Shown: positions 49,705 through 57,518, counted from the first letter of the stretch. The stretch is 64,000 nt of DNA from Amycolatopsis japonica (GCF_000732925.1 NZ_CP008953.1:5022001-5086000), one strand, 5' to 3'. Translations and numbers: made by a program. Notes: generated by a model from the sequence alone, not told the origin.

Positions 49705-49752
49705 TCGATAGCTAACGATTGACTTTCGATAGATAACGCGCGAAACTCGATA
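49705..49752 (+). promoter_or_regulatory. Three TCGATA direct repeats with 21-bp spacing
   Basis: TCGATA at 49705, 49726 and 49747, exactly two helical turns apart; the first two extend to TCGATAGCTAACG and TCGATAGATAACG. They lie immediately before the DUF2975-HTH operon and overlap a TTGACT at 49719. A tandem operator, possibly for the HTH protein of that operon. Confidence 0.5.
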
Positions 49753-49753
49753 C

Positions 49754-50233
49754 ATGATCACAGGTCAACGGGCGGTCGCGCCCCTCCGGGTGTTCCTCGT
49801 GCTGCTCTTCGGGATCCTGGTCCTCCTCCAGACCATGTCCCTGCCCGGCCAGTTCGCGCATATGGCACGGCAGGATCCGGAAATGGCGTACCTGCGCTGG
49901 CCCGCGACGGCGGTCTCCGTCTTCTGGGTGCTGTGCGTCCAGGTCGTGGTCGTCGCCACCTGGCAACTGCTCTCCCTGGTCAAGAAGGACCGCATATTCA
50001 CCGAAGCGTCCTTGAGCTGGGTGGACGCCATCGTCTGGGCGATCCTCGCGGGCTGGGTCGTGCTGGCGGGCGTGTTCCTCTACGTCGGCTTCAACGCCGA
50101 CGACCCCGGCCTGCCGCTGCTGTTGTTCCTGGCGTTGATCGGCGTCGCCGTGCTGGGCCTGCTCATGATCGTGATGCGTACGCTGCTGCGGCAGGCCACC
50201 ACCCTGCGCTCCGACCTCGAACAGGTGATCTGA
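49754..50233 (+). CDS. DUF2975-like membrane protein
   Basis: 159 aa with four hydrophobic helices (about 11-30, 52-75, 93-115 and 121-140). It matches the DUF2975/YoaS pattern, usually found paired with a small Cro/CI regulator, as here. The stop overlaps the ATG of the HTH gene (TGATG). Role unknown; such pairs are thought to be membrane-linked regulatory modules. Confidence 0.82.
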   Translation: MITGQRAVAPLRVFLVLLFGILVLLQTMSLPGQFAHMARQDPEMAYLRWPATAVSVFWVLCVQVVVVATWQLLSLVKKDRIFTEASLSWVDAIVWAILAGWVVLAGVFLYVGFNADDPGLPLLLFLALIGVAVLGLLMIVMRTLLRQATTLRSDLEQVI

Positions 50234-50445
50234 TGCCGATCGTCGTCCGCATCGACGTCGAACTGGCCAAGCGCAAGCTGAGCGTCGGCGAGTTCGCCGA
50301 ACTCGTCGGGCTCACCCCGGCGAACGTCGCGGTGCTGAAGAACGGCCGCGCCAAGGCCGTCCGGTTCAGCACGCTCGAAGCGATGTGCCGGGTGCTCGAA
50401 TGCCAGCCGGGAGACCTGCTCGAGTGGGTCCCGGACGAGCCTTAA
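50233..50445 (+). CDS. Small Cro/CI-type HTH regulator (YozG-like)
   Basis: 70 aa, a single HTH_XRE/HTH_26 domain: LAKRKLSVGEFAELVGLT, NVAVLKNGRAKAVRFSTLEAMC and CQPGDLLEW are the typical YozG-like features. Its ATG overlaps the DUF2975 stop. It probably binds the three 21-bp-spaced TCGATA repeats upstream. Its stop overlaps that of the convergent P450 gene. Confidence 0.87.
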   Translation: MPIVVRIDVELAKRKLSVGEFAELVGLTPANVAVLKNGRAKAVRFSTLEAMCRVLECQPGDLLEWVPDEP

Positions 50446-51755
50446 GCCGTCGAGAACTTCAGATGGAAGTTGTCCAGCGTCGCCGGCAACGGCCGCTCCG
50501 GCCCGAGGACGGCACCGGAAGCCAGTTCGAAGCGGCGGTCCTTGATCAGCCACGCCAGCATCGTGCTCGCGCAGAACAGCACGAGATCCCGGCCGGGGCA
50601 GATGGCAGGACCGGCACTGAACGGGACCAGCGCGGGATTCGCCGCCGCGCTGCCGTCCAGCCAGATCCCGGGTTCGAACCGGTCGGCGTAGGGCAGCGAT
50701 TCGGGATCGCGGTGGAAGAACGGGGTGAAGATCAGCACCGTGGTCCCGGCGGGTCCCCACGCGGTATCGGCCGTGCTCTCGCGCAGCAGCGCGGGAGTGG
50801 TCGGCCACAGCCGGACCGATTCGAGGGCGCAGGCGCGCAGGTACGGGAACTGGCCGGGCACGGTCAGGTCGGCGTCCGCGACCTCCTCGTCGGCGCGTTC
50901 CCGGGCGGCCGGGTGGGTGGCCAGCAGCGCGAGCGCGCGGAAGGTGACGATCCCGGCGGCGTCGAAGGCGAAGAGCCAGTGGGCGACCTGGTCCGCGACG
51001 ACCTCCATCGTCCGCTCGCCCGCCGGGCCCGCCGCCGCGATGGCCTCGGCGAGGCTCCCCGGCTCCGCCCGTTCCAGATGGCCGATGAGCCGCGTGCGGA
51101 ACTGATCGTGGAGCCGGTCGCGCCGCAGGTGCGCGTACGCCCAGTTCCCGTCCTTCCGCAGCCGGGCGAGCATGTCGGTGAGACCGTCGTCGCCCGCCGC
51201 GGACTCGCCGAGCGTGACCCGGCGGACGATCCGCCACCAGGCCACGGTGAAAGTGTCCCAGTCCAGCGTGCCGCCGTCCCAGAGCGACGCCGCCTCCTCG
51301 CCGATCGCCGCGGCGAAAGGGCCCGCCAAGTCGTGCAACGGCTTGCCCGGTTCGAGGACTTCCTCGTTGAACTCGCGGCGCGGAGCCCGCTCCACCGCGC
51401 CCGAGACTAGGACGCCGTGGGGCTGGAAATGTCCGAGCGCCGCCCGCTTCTCCTTGGTCGACGGGCTGAACGGGACCGGCGCGGCGGCGAGCACGTCACC
51501 GACGTCGTCCCCCGACAGCGCCAGATCGATCGTCCGGCCGGGCACCCGCAGCCGCAGCGGCCCCGGACCGTACTGGGACCGGAGCCGGCACAAGAGCCGC
51601 ACCGCAGGACGGTCCAGTTGAAGTTTCTGCGCCGCGGCGAGCCCCAGCGGCCGCCGTTTGATCACCCCGCCGGCGAGCGTGGGCAGCACGACCCGCAGCG
51701 CGACACGCACGGTGTCCTGGACGGAAGCGATGGCCGGTTCGGTCGTAGTCGCCAT
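50442..51755 (-). CDS. Cytochrome P450
   Basis: 437 aa. I-helix region FAFDAAGIVTF, K-helix ESVR (ExxR) in ALESVRLWP, and the haem-binding loop FSAGPAICPGRD with the Cys ligand. The haem loop departs from FGxGxHxC (SAGPAIC). No ferredoxin or reductase is adjacent. A stress-type promoter at 51765-51790 fits the general pattern here. Substrate unknown; too far from the cluster at 23-47 kb to assign to it. Confidence 0.9.
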   Translation of the reverse strand: MATTTEPAIASVQDTVRVALRVVLPTLAGGVIKRRPLGLAAAQKLQLDRPAVRLLCRLRSQYGPGPLRLRVPGRTIDLALSGDDVGDVLAAAPVPFSPSTKEKRAALGHFQPHGVLVSGAVERAPRREFNEEVLEPGKPLHDLAGPFAAAIGEEAASLWDGGTLDWDTFTVAWWRIVRRVTLGESAAGDDGLTDMLARLRKDGNWAYAHLRRDRLHDQFRTRLIGHLERAEPGSLAEAIAAAGPAGERTMEVVADQVAHWLFAFDAAGIVTFRALALLATHPAARERADEEVADADLTVPGQFPYLRACALESVRLWPTTPALLRESTADTAWGPAGTTVLIFTPFFHRDPESLPYADRFEPGIWLDGSAAANPALVPFSAGPAICPGRDLVLFCASTMLAWLIKDRRFELASGAVLGPERPLPATLDNFHLKFSTA

Positions 51756-51764
51756 GGCGAAGGG

Positions 51765-51790
51765 CTACCCGGCCCTGCGCGCGCGTAATC
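51765..51790 (-). promoter_or_regulatory. Putative SigB/F-type promoter of the P450 gene
   Basis: Minus strand GATT (51790-51787), 16 bases, GGGTAG (51770-51765), nine bases before the ATG. Confidence 0.45.
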
Positions 51791-51791
51791 G

Positions 51792-51817
51792 GTTTGTCCC
51801 ACGGCCGGGCGGGGCAT
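51792..51817 (+). promoter_or_regulatory. Putative SigB/F-type promoter of the UdgX gene
   Basis: GTTT (51792-51795), 16 bases, GGGCAT (51812-51817), nine bases before the chosen ATG. Back to back with the P450 motif. Confidence 0.45.
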
Positions 51818-51826
51818 CCGGCCTCC

Positions 51827-52447
51827 ATGGCGACCAAGGCACCCGGGGCGGATCCGCCCGAGACCGCCGACCTGGGCGAGCTGCGTTCGGCGGCGTCCGG
51901 CTGCCGCGGCTGCGACCTCTACCGCGACGCCACCCAGACCGTCTTCGGCGAGGGCCCCCGCGCGGCGGAGATCATGGTGGTCGGCGAACAACCGGGTGAC
52001 CAGGAGGATCGGCAGGGCGCCCCGTTCGTGGGGCCCGCGGGGCGGCTGCTCGACCGGGCGCTCGACGAAGCGGGCTTCGACCGCCGGAAGATCTACGTCA
52101 CCAACGCGGTCAAGCATTTCAAGTTCAACCGCGACGAACGCGGCAAGCGGCGGATTCACAAGACTCCGTCGAAGACCGAGATCGTCGCCTGCCGTCCGTG
52201 GCTGCACGCCGAACTGGCGGCGGTCCGACCGGAGCTGCTGATCTTCCTCGGCGCGACGGCGGCGAAGGCGCTGCTGGGCGACGACTTCCGCATCACGCGC
52301 AGCCGCGGCGAGCGGATCGATCTCGCCGAGTTCGCCACCACCGCGGTCGCCACGGTGCATCCGTCCGCGGTCCTGCGCGCGCCGGATCGCGACGAGGCCT
52401 ACCAGGCCTTCGTCGCGGATCTCGTGGCGGCGCGCGGCGGCCGCTGA
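51827..52447 (+). CDS. udgX: UdgX-type uracil-DNA glycosylase
   Basis: 206 aa. CRGCDLY gives Fe-S cluster Cys residues, GEQPGDQED is the active-site motif, and RGKRRIHKTP is the UdgX-specific R-loop whose His forms a covalent bond with uracil-site DNA. TVHPSAVLR is the C-terminal motif. It seals or removes uracil in DNA. ATG 51827 is chosen over a TTG at 51794 that would fall inside the promoter motif. Confidence 0.9.
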   Translation: MATKAPGADPPETADLGELRSAASGCRGCDLYRDATQTVFGEGPRAAEIMVVGEQPGDQEDRQGAPFVGPAGRLLDRALDEAGFDRRKIYVTNAVKHFKFNRDERGKRRIHKTPSKTEIVACRPWLHAELAAVRPELLIFLGATAAKALLGDDFRITRSRGERIDLAEFATTAVATVHPSAVLRAPDRDEAYQAFVADLVAARGGR

Positions 52448-52448
52448 A

Positions 52449-52640
52449 TCAAGCCACTTCGGAGCTGCTGCCACTGTCGTGCAGGCCCAGCATGTCCAGC
52501 AGGGTCGCACAGTCTTCGGGGCTCTTGGCCCGCGAAGCCACGGCGAGGGCCGCCCTCCGGCGGATGGCCTCCTGCTCCGGTGTGTCCTGGCCTTCCGGCA
52601 GCAGGTCCGGCACCGGATGAAGTCCGAGATCGTTGTGCAT
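52449..52640 (-). CDS. Small hypothetical protein
   Basis: 63 aa, acidic, soluble: HNDLGLHPVPDLLPEG, then a helical stretch EAIRRRAALAVASRA and SPEDCATLLDMLGL. An AAGGGGGAA-type site precedes the ATG at 52640. Similar small proteins are common in actinomycetes; no function known. Convergent with udgX. Confidence 0.6.
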   Translation of the reverse strand: MHNDLGLHPVPDLLPEGQDTPEQEAIRRRAALAVASRAKSPEDCATLLDMLGLHDSGSSSEVA

Positions 52641-52758
52641 CGGTTCCCCCTTGGCTGAAGGATGACGTGACTGCTTGGTACCCGCGTTCGCGGGTTTGAA
52701 CACAGGTGTCCCCGTTCGGGTGCGCAGAGACACAGAGCGACTGCTCCGTCCGTGTGAA

Positions 52759-53720
52759 TCAGCTCCGCAGCGCCGGGAGCAGGGTGTCTTCGGCGAAGCG
52801 CAGGAAGCCTTCCTGCTGGTCGCCGCCGATCTGGATCAACGCCAGATCGGTGAACCCGGCCGCCTCGAATTCACCCGCCCGCTTCACGATCCCGTCCACG
52901 TCGGGCCCGCACGGGATCGCCGCGGCGACGTCGTCCGGCGTGACGAACTGGGTGGCACCGGCGAAACCGGCGGGCCCCGGCAGTTCGGCGTTGACCTTCC
53001 ACCCACCGCCGAACCAGCGGAACTGCTCGTGCGCCCGCCGGATCGCGGCGTCGCGATCCTCGCCCCAGGACACCGGAAGCTGCGCGATCTTCCTGGTGGG
53101 CGGGCCGAGTTTGGTGGCGTCCCACTCCCGGCTCAGGGATTCGTCCGGCTCCACCGCGATCATCGCGTCGGCGATCGGCGCGAACCGGGTCACCGACTGC
53201 GACCCGGACACCGCGACCGCGAGCGGCACGCGCTGCTCCGGCAGGTCCCAGAGTTTCGCCGAGTCCACCCGGAAGTGGTCACCCTTGTAGTTGAAGTAGC
53301 CGCCGTCGAAGAGCCCGCCGATGATCTGGACCGCTTCGGCCAGCATCTCGTGGCGGACGTTCGCCGGCGGCCAGCCGCGGCCGACGACGTGCTCGTTGAG
53401 GTTCTCCCCCGCGCCGAGCCCGAGGGTGAACCGGCCGTCCGACAACGCCTGGACGGTCGCCGCCTTCTGCGCCACCACCGCCGGGTGATAGCGCATGGTC
53501 GGGCACGTCACGAAGGTCATCAGTTCGACCCGTTCGGTGCTCTGAGTGACCGCTCCCAGCACGCTCCACGCGTACGGCGAATGCCCTGCTCGTCGAGCCA
53601 CGGCGAATAGTGGTCGCTCATCACCTCGAAGTCGAACCCCGCCTTCTCGCCTCCGGCGGCGTATCCCACCAGGTCCTTCGGTCCGGCCTGTTCGGTCATG
53701 AGTGTGTAGCCGATGCGCAT
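52759..53720 (-). pseudogene. Luciferase-like F420-type oxidoreductase with a frameshift
   Basis: The N-terminus (MRIGYTLMTEQ ... SPWLDEQG) is in one frame and the rest (HSPYAWSVLGAVTQS ... FAEDTLLPALRS) in another. The two join at the CCC run at 53584-53586 if one base is restored, giving about 320 aa, full length for the F420-dependent LLM class (a TIGR03557-like group). The rest of the protein looks well conserved, so either a very recent mutation or a sequencing error in a homopolymer is possible. ATG at 53720 with GAAGGAGG... upstream is a good start. Confidence 0.8.
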
Positions 53721-53747
53721 CGAAGCCTCCTTCGCGTCGACCTCCGC

Positions 53748-53772
53748 GTACCCGTCCGTTCCCGGGATCAAC
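53748..53772 (-). promoter_or_regulatory. Possible SigB/F-type promoter of the LLM-class gene
   Basis: Minus strand GTTG (53772-53769), 15 bases, GGGTAC (53753-53748), 27 bases before the ATG at 53720. Confidence 0.4.
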
Positions 53773-53777
53773 CGGAC

Positions 53778-53804
53778 GTTTATCCGGCGAATCGAACGGG
53801 GTAC
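53778..53804 (+). promoter_or_regulatory. Putative SigB/F-type promoter of the gene at 53832
   Basis: GTTT (53778-53781), 17 bases, GGGTAC (53799-53804), 27 bases before the ATG. Divergent to the LLM-class promoter. Confidence 0.5.
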
Positions 53805-53831
53805 CTGATCCGAAGAAGGAGAGGAGCCGCG

Positions 53832-54164
53832 ATGCCGCAGCAGGCTTGGAGCGACAAACGAGAACGTCAGTACGAGCACATCAAGGATTCGGCGAAGGAC
53901 CGGGGCGCGAGCACCGACCGGGCCGAGGAGATCGCCGCGCGGACGGTCAACAAGAACCGCGCGCAGGCGGGCGAGGCACGCGAGGCCAGCCGGACGTCCC
54001 TGGAGGACATGTCACCGCAGCGGCGTGGTGGCAAGCGGTCCGGGAACCGGCTGGTCCCGAACGGGCCGACGAAGGACCAGCTCTACAACGAGGCGAAGCA
54101 GCGCAACGTCGAGGGCAGGTCGAAGATGTCCAAAAAGGAGCTTCAACGAGCTCTGGGCCGTTGA
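53832..54164 (+). CDS. Small basic protein with Rho-N/SAP-like C-terminus
   Basis: 110 aa, strongly charged. WSDKRERQYEHIKDS opens the protein and TVNKNRAQAGEA follows; the end, TKDQLYNEAKQRNVEGRS then MSKKELQRAL, resembles a Rho N-terminal or SAP nucleic-acid-binding helix pair. Related actinomycete proteins are often named plasmid stabilisation protein without evidence. GGAG lies before the ATG. A stress-sigma motif upstream suggests it protects DNA or RNA in stress. Confidence 0.72.
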   Translation: MPQQAWSDKRERQYEHIKDSAKDRGASTDRAEEIAARTVNKNRAQAGEAREASRTSLEDMSPQRRGGKRSGNRLVPNGPTKDQLYNEAKQRNVEGRSKMSKKELQRALGR

Positions 54165-54216
54165 GCACGCGTCACGCGGCGGATCCCCGTCGCGGTCATC
54201 CCACGGCCAAGGACGG

Positions 54217-54681
54217 ATGGATTTCGTAATGGACGCATACGGGCGGGGCGGCCTGACCCCGCAGACCAGGTCCCAGTCGGACGGTCTGTCCGACCGGGTC
54301 GAACTTCGTCTGCCCGCCGAGGCGGAGCAGATCCCTCTCGTCCGCACGCTCACCCACGGTGTGGTGGCCCGCGCGGACTTCGGCTTGGACGCCATTTCAG
54401 ACGCGAAGATGGCCGTCGACGAAGCCTGTTCCCAACTTGTCCAGCCCGCGGAACTGGGAGCCGTTCTTTGCTGTGTCTTCCACGAGATACCGGAAGGAAT
54501 CGCCGTCTCGATCTCGACGCGGACGAGCAGGCCCTATCTGCCGAGCGAGACGACCTTCGGCTGGCACGTCTTGACGACCTTGACCGGGTCGGTGACCGCA
54601 CGCTGCGAACCGATCCCCGGCGAACCGGGGGGCACGACGACGATCGAGCTCGTCCTGGCCCCGGGAACGAGCGACGGGTGA
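54217..54681 (+). CDS. RsbW-like anti-sigma factor (HATPase)
   Basis: 154 aa. ELRLPAEAEQIPLVRTL as first strand-helix, then ISDAKMAVDEACSQLV as the N-box of the GHKL ATPase fold, match anti-sigma kinases of the RsbW type. It would hold and phospho-regulate the sigma factor encoded next. ATG 54217 is preferred over 54229 because AAGGA lies just upstream. The stop overlaps the sigma GTG (GTGA), typical of rsbW-sigB pairs. Confidence 0.87.
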   Translation: MDFVMDAYGRGGLTPQTRSQSDGLSDRVELRLPAEAEQIPLVRTLTHGVVARADFGLDAISDAKMAVDEACSQLVQPAELGAVLCCVFHEIPEGIAVSISTRTSRPYLPSETTFGWHVLTTLTGSVTARCEPIPGEPGGTTTIELVLAPGTSDG

Positions 54682-55466
54682 GTGGCGAGCGCAAGACACT
54701 CACCCGGCAGGCTGACGACTACGCCCACTGCGAACCCCTCTTCGAGGAGTTGTCGTCGCTGCCAGAGGACTCTCCGCGCCGCCAAGAGCTGCGTGCCCGG
54801 CTCGTCACCGAGCTCCTGCCGCTCGCCGAGCACATCGCCACCAGGTTCTCCGGCCGGGGCGAACCCCGCGAGGACCTGGTGCAGGTGGCGCGGATAGGCC
54901 TGATCAACGCGGTCGACCGGTTCGATCCCGGCCGTGGGCACGACTTCCTCTCGTTCGCCGTGCCCACGGTGATGGGTGAGGTCCGGCGTCACTTCCGGGA
55001 CACCGGCTGGTCGGTCCGGGTACCGCGGCGGCTCAAGGAACTCCACGTCTCGCTCAGCCAGGGCACGGCGGCGCTGTCGCAGCGGCTCGGCCGCGCGCCG
55101 ACGCCGACCGAACTCGCCGAATACCTGGGGCTCGAGGTCAACGACGTCCGCGAAGGGCTGCTGGCCGGCCAGGCGTACCAGACGTTGTCGGTCGACAAAC
55201 CGGTCCACGACAACGCCACCGAGGCCCTCTCTCTCGCCGACACGATCGGCGAGGAGGATCACGAGATGGCGTTGGTGGAGACCCACGAGGCGCTGCAACC
55301 GCTGCTGCGGGAACTCCCGAAGCGCGAACGCGCGATCCTCGTCATGCGGTTCTTCGGCGGCTACACCCAGACGCAGATCGCGGAACGCATCGGCATCTCG
55401 CAGATGCACGTTTCGCGGCTCCTGTCGCAGACGCTGGAACAGCTGCGCGGGAAGCTCTCGGAGTAG
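54678..55466 (+). CDS. SigB/SigF/SigG-family stress sigma factor
   Basis: 262 aa. Region 2 (FSGRGEPREDLVQVARIGLINAVDRFDP split by GR) and its promoter-recognition part SFAVPTVMGEVRRHFRD, region 3 (LHVSLSQG, GRAPTPTELAEYLG) and region 4 (LPKRERAILVMRFFGGYTQTQIAERIGISQMHVSRLL) are intact. It fits the SigF/SigB group, which reads GTTT-N-GGGTA promoters. Sixteen such motifs occur in this window, which makes this protein or a close paralogue their likely reader. Confidence 0.9.
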   Translation: MSGERKTLTRQADDYAHCEPLFEELSSLPEDSPRRQELRARLVTELLPLAEHIATRFSGRGEPREDLVQVARIGLINAVDRFDPGRGHDFLSFAVPTVMGEVRRHFRDTGWSVRVPRRLKELHVSLSQGTAALSQRLGRAPTPTELAEYLGLEVNDVREGLLAGQAYQTLSVDKPVHDNATEALSLADTIGEEDHEMALVETHEALQPLLRELPKRERAILVMRFFGGYTQTQIAERIGISQMHVSRLLSQTLEQLRGKLSE

Positions 55467-55479
55467 CACCGAACGGCGA

Positions 55480-55590
55480 TCACGCGTGATTGGAGACCGA
55501 ACACGCGTGATCGGGGGCGTAACTCTCTGATCCGCCCCCGATCACGCGTGTTCCGGCTCTGATCACGCGTGTTCCGGCTCCAAGCACAAC
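55480..55590. repeat. CACGCGTGATC-type palindrome array
   Basis: Repeated ATCACGCGTG and CACGCGTGAT units, with outer GATCGGGGGCG/CGCCCCCGATC arms, directly after the sigma gene. May stop its transcription. First part of the 534-bp gene-free gap 55467-56000. Confidence 0.65.
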
Positions 55591-55631
55591 GTGAAGGCCC
55601 CCTTCACTGCGTTCAGCGCCAGGGCCCCGGC

Positions 55632-55944
55632 AAAGTCGCATAAGCGCTGGTCAAGCGGCGACCAAGGGAAGCTCGTCACCCTGATCCCCCACACATCGCT
55701 CGACCGTCCACAGGGGACACCCGCCAAGGTGGCCATGCCCGGTTTGGGCGTTTTCCGGGGGGTCGTGAGTGTTTTTGGTCGTTCTAACGACAATCGCCAC
55801 TCACGACCCACTCAGAAACCGTGCAAATAAGAATCAAACGAACATTTATCCGCCTGGTGGCGTCCTTTGTGGACGGAAGCCGGGTGAACCTCCTGTCATC
55901 CGCCGTACGCCGAGAGTGGTACCGGCCAGCGCTTATGCGACTTT
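55632..55944. repeat. 313-bp segment bounded by 21-bp inverted repeats, MITE-like
   Basis: Ends AAAGTCGCATAAGCGCTGGTC and GGCCAGCGCTTATGCGACTTT match in 20 of 21 positions as inverted repeats. No gene is seen inside. It contains an inner GTCGTGAGTG ... CACTCACGAC hairpin, and is flanked by half (left, 55591-55620) and whole (right, 55944-55988) copies of a GTGAAGGCCCCC palindrome. It could be a non-autonomous mobile element or a large stem-loop. No target duplication was identified. Confidence 0.5.
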
Positions 55945-55988
55945 GAAGGCCCCCTTCACTGCGTCCAGCGCAGTGAAGGGGGCCTTCA
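55944..55988. terminator. GTGAAGG-family palindrome, likely terminator
   Basis: TGAAGGCCCCCTTCACTGCG ... CGCAGTGAAGGGGGCCTTCA, near-perfect, directly downstream of the convergent DUF3140 gene end. A half copy is at 55591-55620. Confidence 0.6.
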
Positions 55989-56000
55989 CGAGACAAAGAC

Positions 56001-56330
56001 CTACGCGGGTTTCAGCGGATCGTGCCCCACCGACATCAGCTTGTGCCGCCAGTGCGCCTGGCCCGCGACCGGTTCCAGGTCGTCGCGCCGTTCGTCCGTC
56101 ACCCGGCGGACGACCGAGCGCATCACCCGCTCGTCCTCGGCGGTGAGGTCGGTCCGGCGCTTGCCGAGGATGCCCAGCACATGCCGCCCGGTCGGCGTCC
56201 CCGCCTGGTCCGGCAGTACTTCATCTTCGTCGTCGGCCGACCGCGTACGCAGCCAGTCGGCCAGTTCCCGCGAGGTCATATTGACCACGCGATGGAATTC
56301 TTCCCACAGTTCGTCATCGATCTCGTGCAC
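56001..56330 (-). CDS. DUF3140 protein
   Basis: 109 aa. HEIDDELWEEFHRVVNMT, SRELADWLRT and GRHVLGILGKRRTDLT are the hallmarks of DUF3140. It is helical, soluble and basic, possibly a DNA-associated protein. GTG 56330 is chosen since GGAGGT lies seven bases upstream; an ATG 21 bases further out has no ribosome site. Separated from the next minus gene by 28 bases and likely co-transcribed with it. Confidence 0.82.
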   Translation of the reverse strand: MHEIDDELWEEFHRVVNMTSRELADWLRTRSADDEDEVLPDQAGTPTGRHVLGILGKRRTDLTAEDERVMRSVVRRVTDERRDDLEPVAGQAHWRHKLMSVGHDPLKPA

Positions 56331-56358
56331 GGCGAAACCTCCTGCCAGCACTCGACTT

Positions 56359-56823
56359 CTACGGCGTCGTGTACGGCGCCTGGTGTTCGATCGACGGGCT
56401 CGCCGCCGGGTAACGGCCGTCCTGCCCGGGTACCGGCGTCACGGTCGTGCCCTGCTGTTCGGGCTCGACGCGCTGCCGGGGACGGTTGATGACCGCTTCG
56501 GCCTCCTGCTCACCACGGATCCGCGAAAGCACGCTGAGCGTGATCGCGTGGGCGATGGCCAGTACCAGCAGCAGGACACCGAGCCTGCCCACCACACCGG
56601 GCAGGTCGCTGCCCCCGATGTCGATGGTCGACAGCAGCGCCAAGACACCCAACGTCGCGAGGTGGAACAACACCGTCACGAGCCAGGTCATGGACGCGCC
56701 CGCGGCCGGATCCCCGTGGGAACCCCGCAGGTAGCGCTTACCGCTCTGGTAGATGATCAGACCGTCGAGCATGACCAGCGCCACCCCGATGACGAGGAAG
56801 GCCACGTATGCGTTGGTAGTCAT
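56359..56823 (-). CDS. Four-helix membrane protein of unknown function
   Basis: 154 aa with three to four hydrophobic helices (about 6-24, 45-66, 77-98), then a hydrophilic tail with Pro and Gln (VEPEQQGTTVTPVPG). No family recognised with certainty. The promoter motif at 56863-56888 directs it; DUF3140 follows in the same direction. Confidence 0.75.
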   Translation of the reverse strand: MTTNAYVAFLVIGVALVMLDGLIIYQSGKRYLRGSHGDPAAGASMTWLVTVLFHLATLGVLALLSTIDIGGSDLPGVVGRLGVLLLVLAIAHAITLSVLSRIRGEQEAEAVINRPRQRVEPEQQGTTVTPVPGQDGRYPAASPSIEHQAPYTTP

Positions 56824-56862
56824 GCCGGAACGCTCCCTTCGTAATGGACCTCACCCCATGAG

Positions 56863-56888
56863 ATACCCGGGACCTCCCCCTGGAAAAC
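56863..56888 (-). promoter_or_regulatory. SigB/F-type promoter of the membrane-protein/DUF3140 unit
   Basis: Minus strand GTTT (56888-56885), 16 bases, GGGTAT (56868-56863). The motif lies inside the long palindrome at 56865-56915, so terminator and promoter overlap. Confidence 0.55.
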
Positions 56889-56915
56889 GCCGTCTTCCAG
56901 GGGGAGGTCCCGGGT
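56865..56915. terminator. Perfect 20-bp-arm hairpin downstream of the SRPBCC gene
   Basis: ACCCGGGACCTCCCCCTGGA and TCCAGGGGGAGGTCCCGGGT around an 11-base loop. It begins six bases after the SRPBCC stop (minus strand), so it likely ends that transcript. Confidence 0.65.
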
Positions 56916-56920
56916 GATGG

Positions 56921-57382
56921 TCAGCTGCCGGGGCGGTCCACGTCACCGCGCCACGCGCCCGACTCGCGGCCGCGGCTTTCGATGAAGTCCTTGAACCGCT
57001 TCATGTCGCCCTTGATGCGGCGGTCGAGTACGCCGAGTTTGTCGGCGACGTTCTCGGCGAAGCCTTCCGGGTCGATCTCCATCTGCGCCGTGACACGGGT
57101 CTTGTTGTCGTCCAGGCGATGGAAGGTGATGACGCCCGCGTGGTCGGGACCGGAGTCCGAGGTCCACGCGACACGTTCGTCGGGATGTTGTTCGGTGATC
57201 GTCGCGTCGAATTCCCGGCTCACCCCACCGAATTTGGTCACCCAGTGGGTGTGGGTCGCGTCGATCTGACGGATCTCTTCGACACCTTCCATGAACTGCG
57301 GGAAGCTCTCGAACTGAGTCCACTGGTTGTACGCGGTCTTCACCGGGACTTCGACGTCCACCATTTCGGTGATCGTGCTCAT
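56921..57382 (-). CDS. SRPBCC/polyketide-cyclase-like protein
   Basis: 153 aa START-like fold: TITEMVDVEVPVKTAYNQW, FPQFMEGVEEI, GVITFHRLDDNKTRV and FIESRGRESGAWRG are typical of actinomycete cyclase/dehydrase proteins linked to stress operons. It probably binds a lipid or hydrophobic ligand. A clear stress promoter lies at 57428-57453. Single gene, divergent from the next operon. Confidence 0.85.
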   Translation of the reverse strand: MSTITEMVDVEVPVKTAYNQWTQFESFPQFMEGVEEIRQIDATHTHWVTKFGGVSREFDATITEQHPDERVAWTSDSGPDHAGVITFHRLDDNKTRVTAQMEIDPEGFAENVADKLGVLDRRIKGDMKRFKDFIESRGRESGAWRGDVDRPGS

Positions 57383-57427
57383 GCATCCTCCTGTCGGTTG
57401 GGTGCTTTTCGAGCCGGCACTCCCCGG

Positions 57428-57453
57428 CTACCCGGCGCTCAGTGGAGCGAAAC
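57428..57453 (-). promoter_or_regulatory. SigB/F-type promoter of the SRPBCC gene
   Basis: Minus strand GTTT (57453-57450), 16 bases, GGGTAG (57433-57428). Confidence 0.6.
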
Positions 57454-57460
57454 ACGCTGT

Positions 57461-57486
57461 GATTGACCCGCCGGACGGCCGGGTAC
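57461..57486 (+). promoter_or_regulatory. SigB/F-type promoter of the holin-like operon
   Basis: GATT (57461-57464), 16 bases, GGGTAC (57481-57486), 32 bases before the ATG at 57519. Divergent pair with 57428-57453. Confidence 0.5.
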
Positions 57487-57518
57487 CCGGCGGGCAGAAC
57501 GCTCCGAGGAGGTGCCCC

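Noticed and set aside
50442..51755. P450 as part of the biosynthetic cluster
   Set aside because: It is more than 3 kb beyond the cluster edge, has its own stress-type promoter and intervening unrelated genes.
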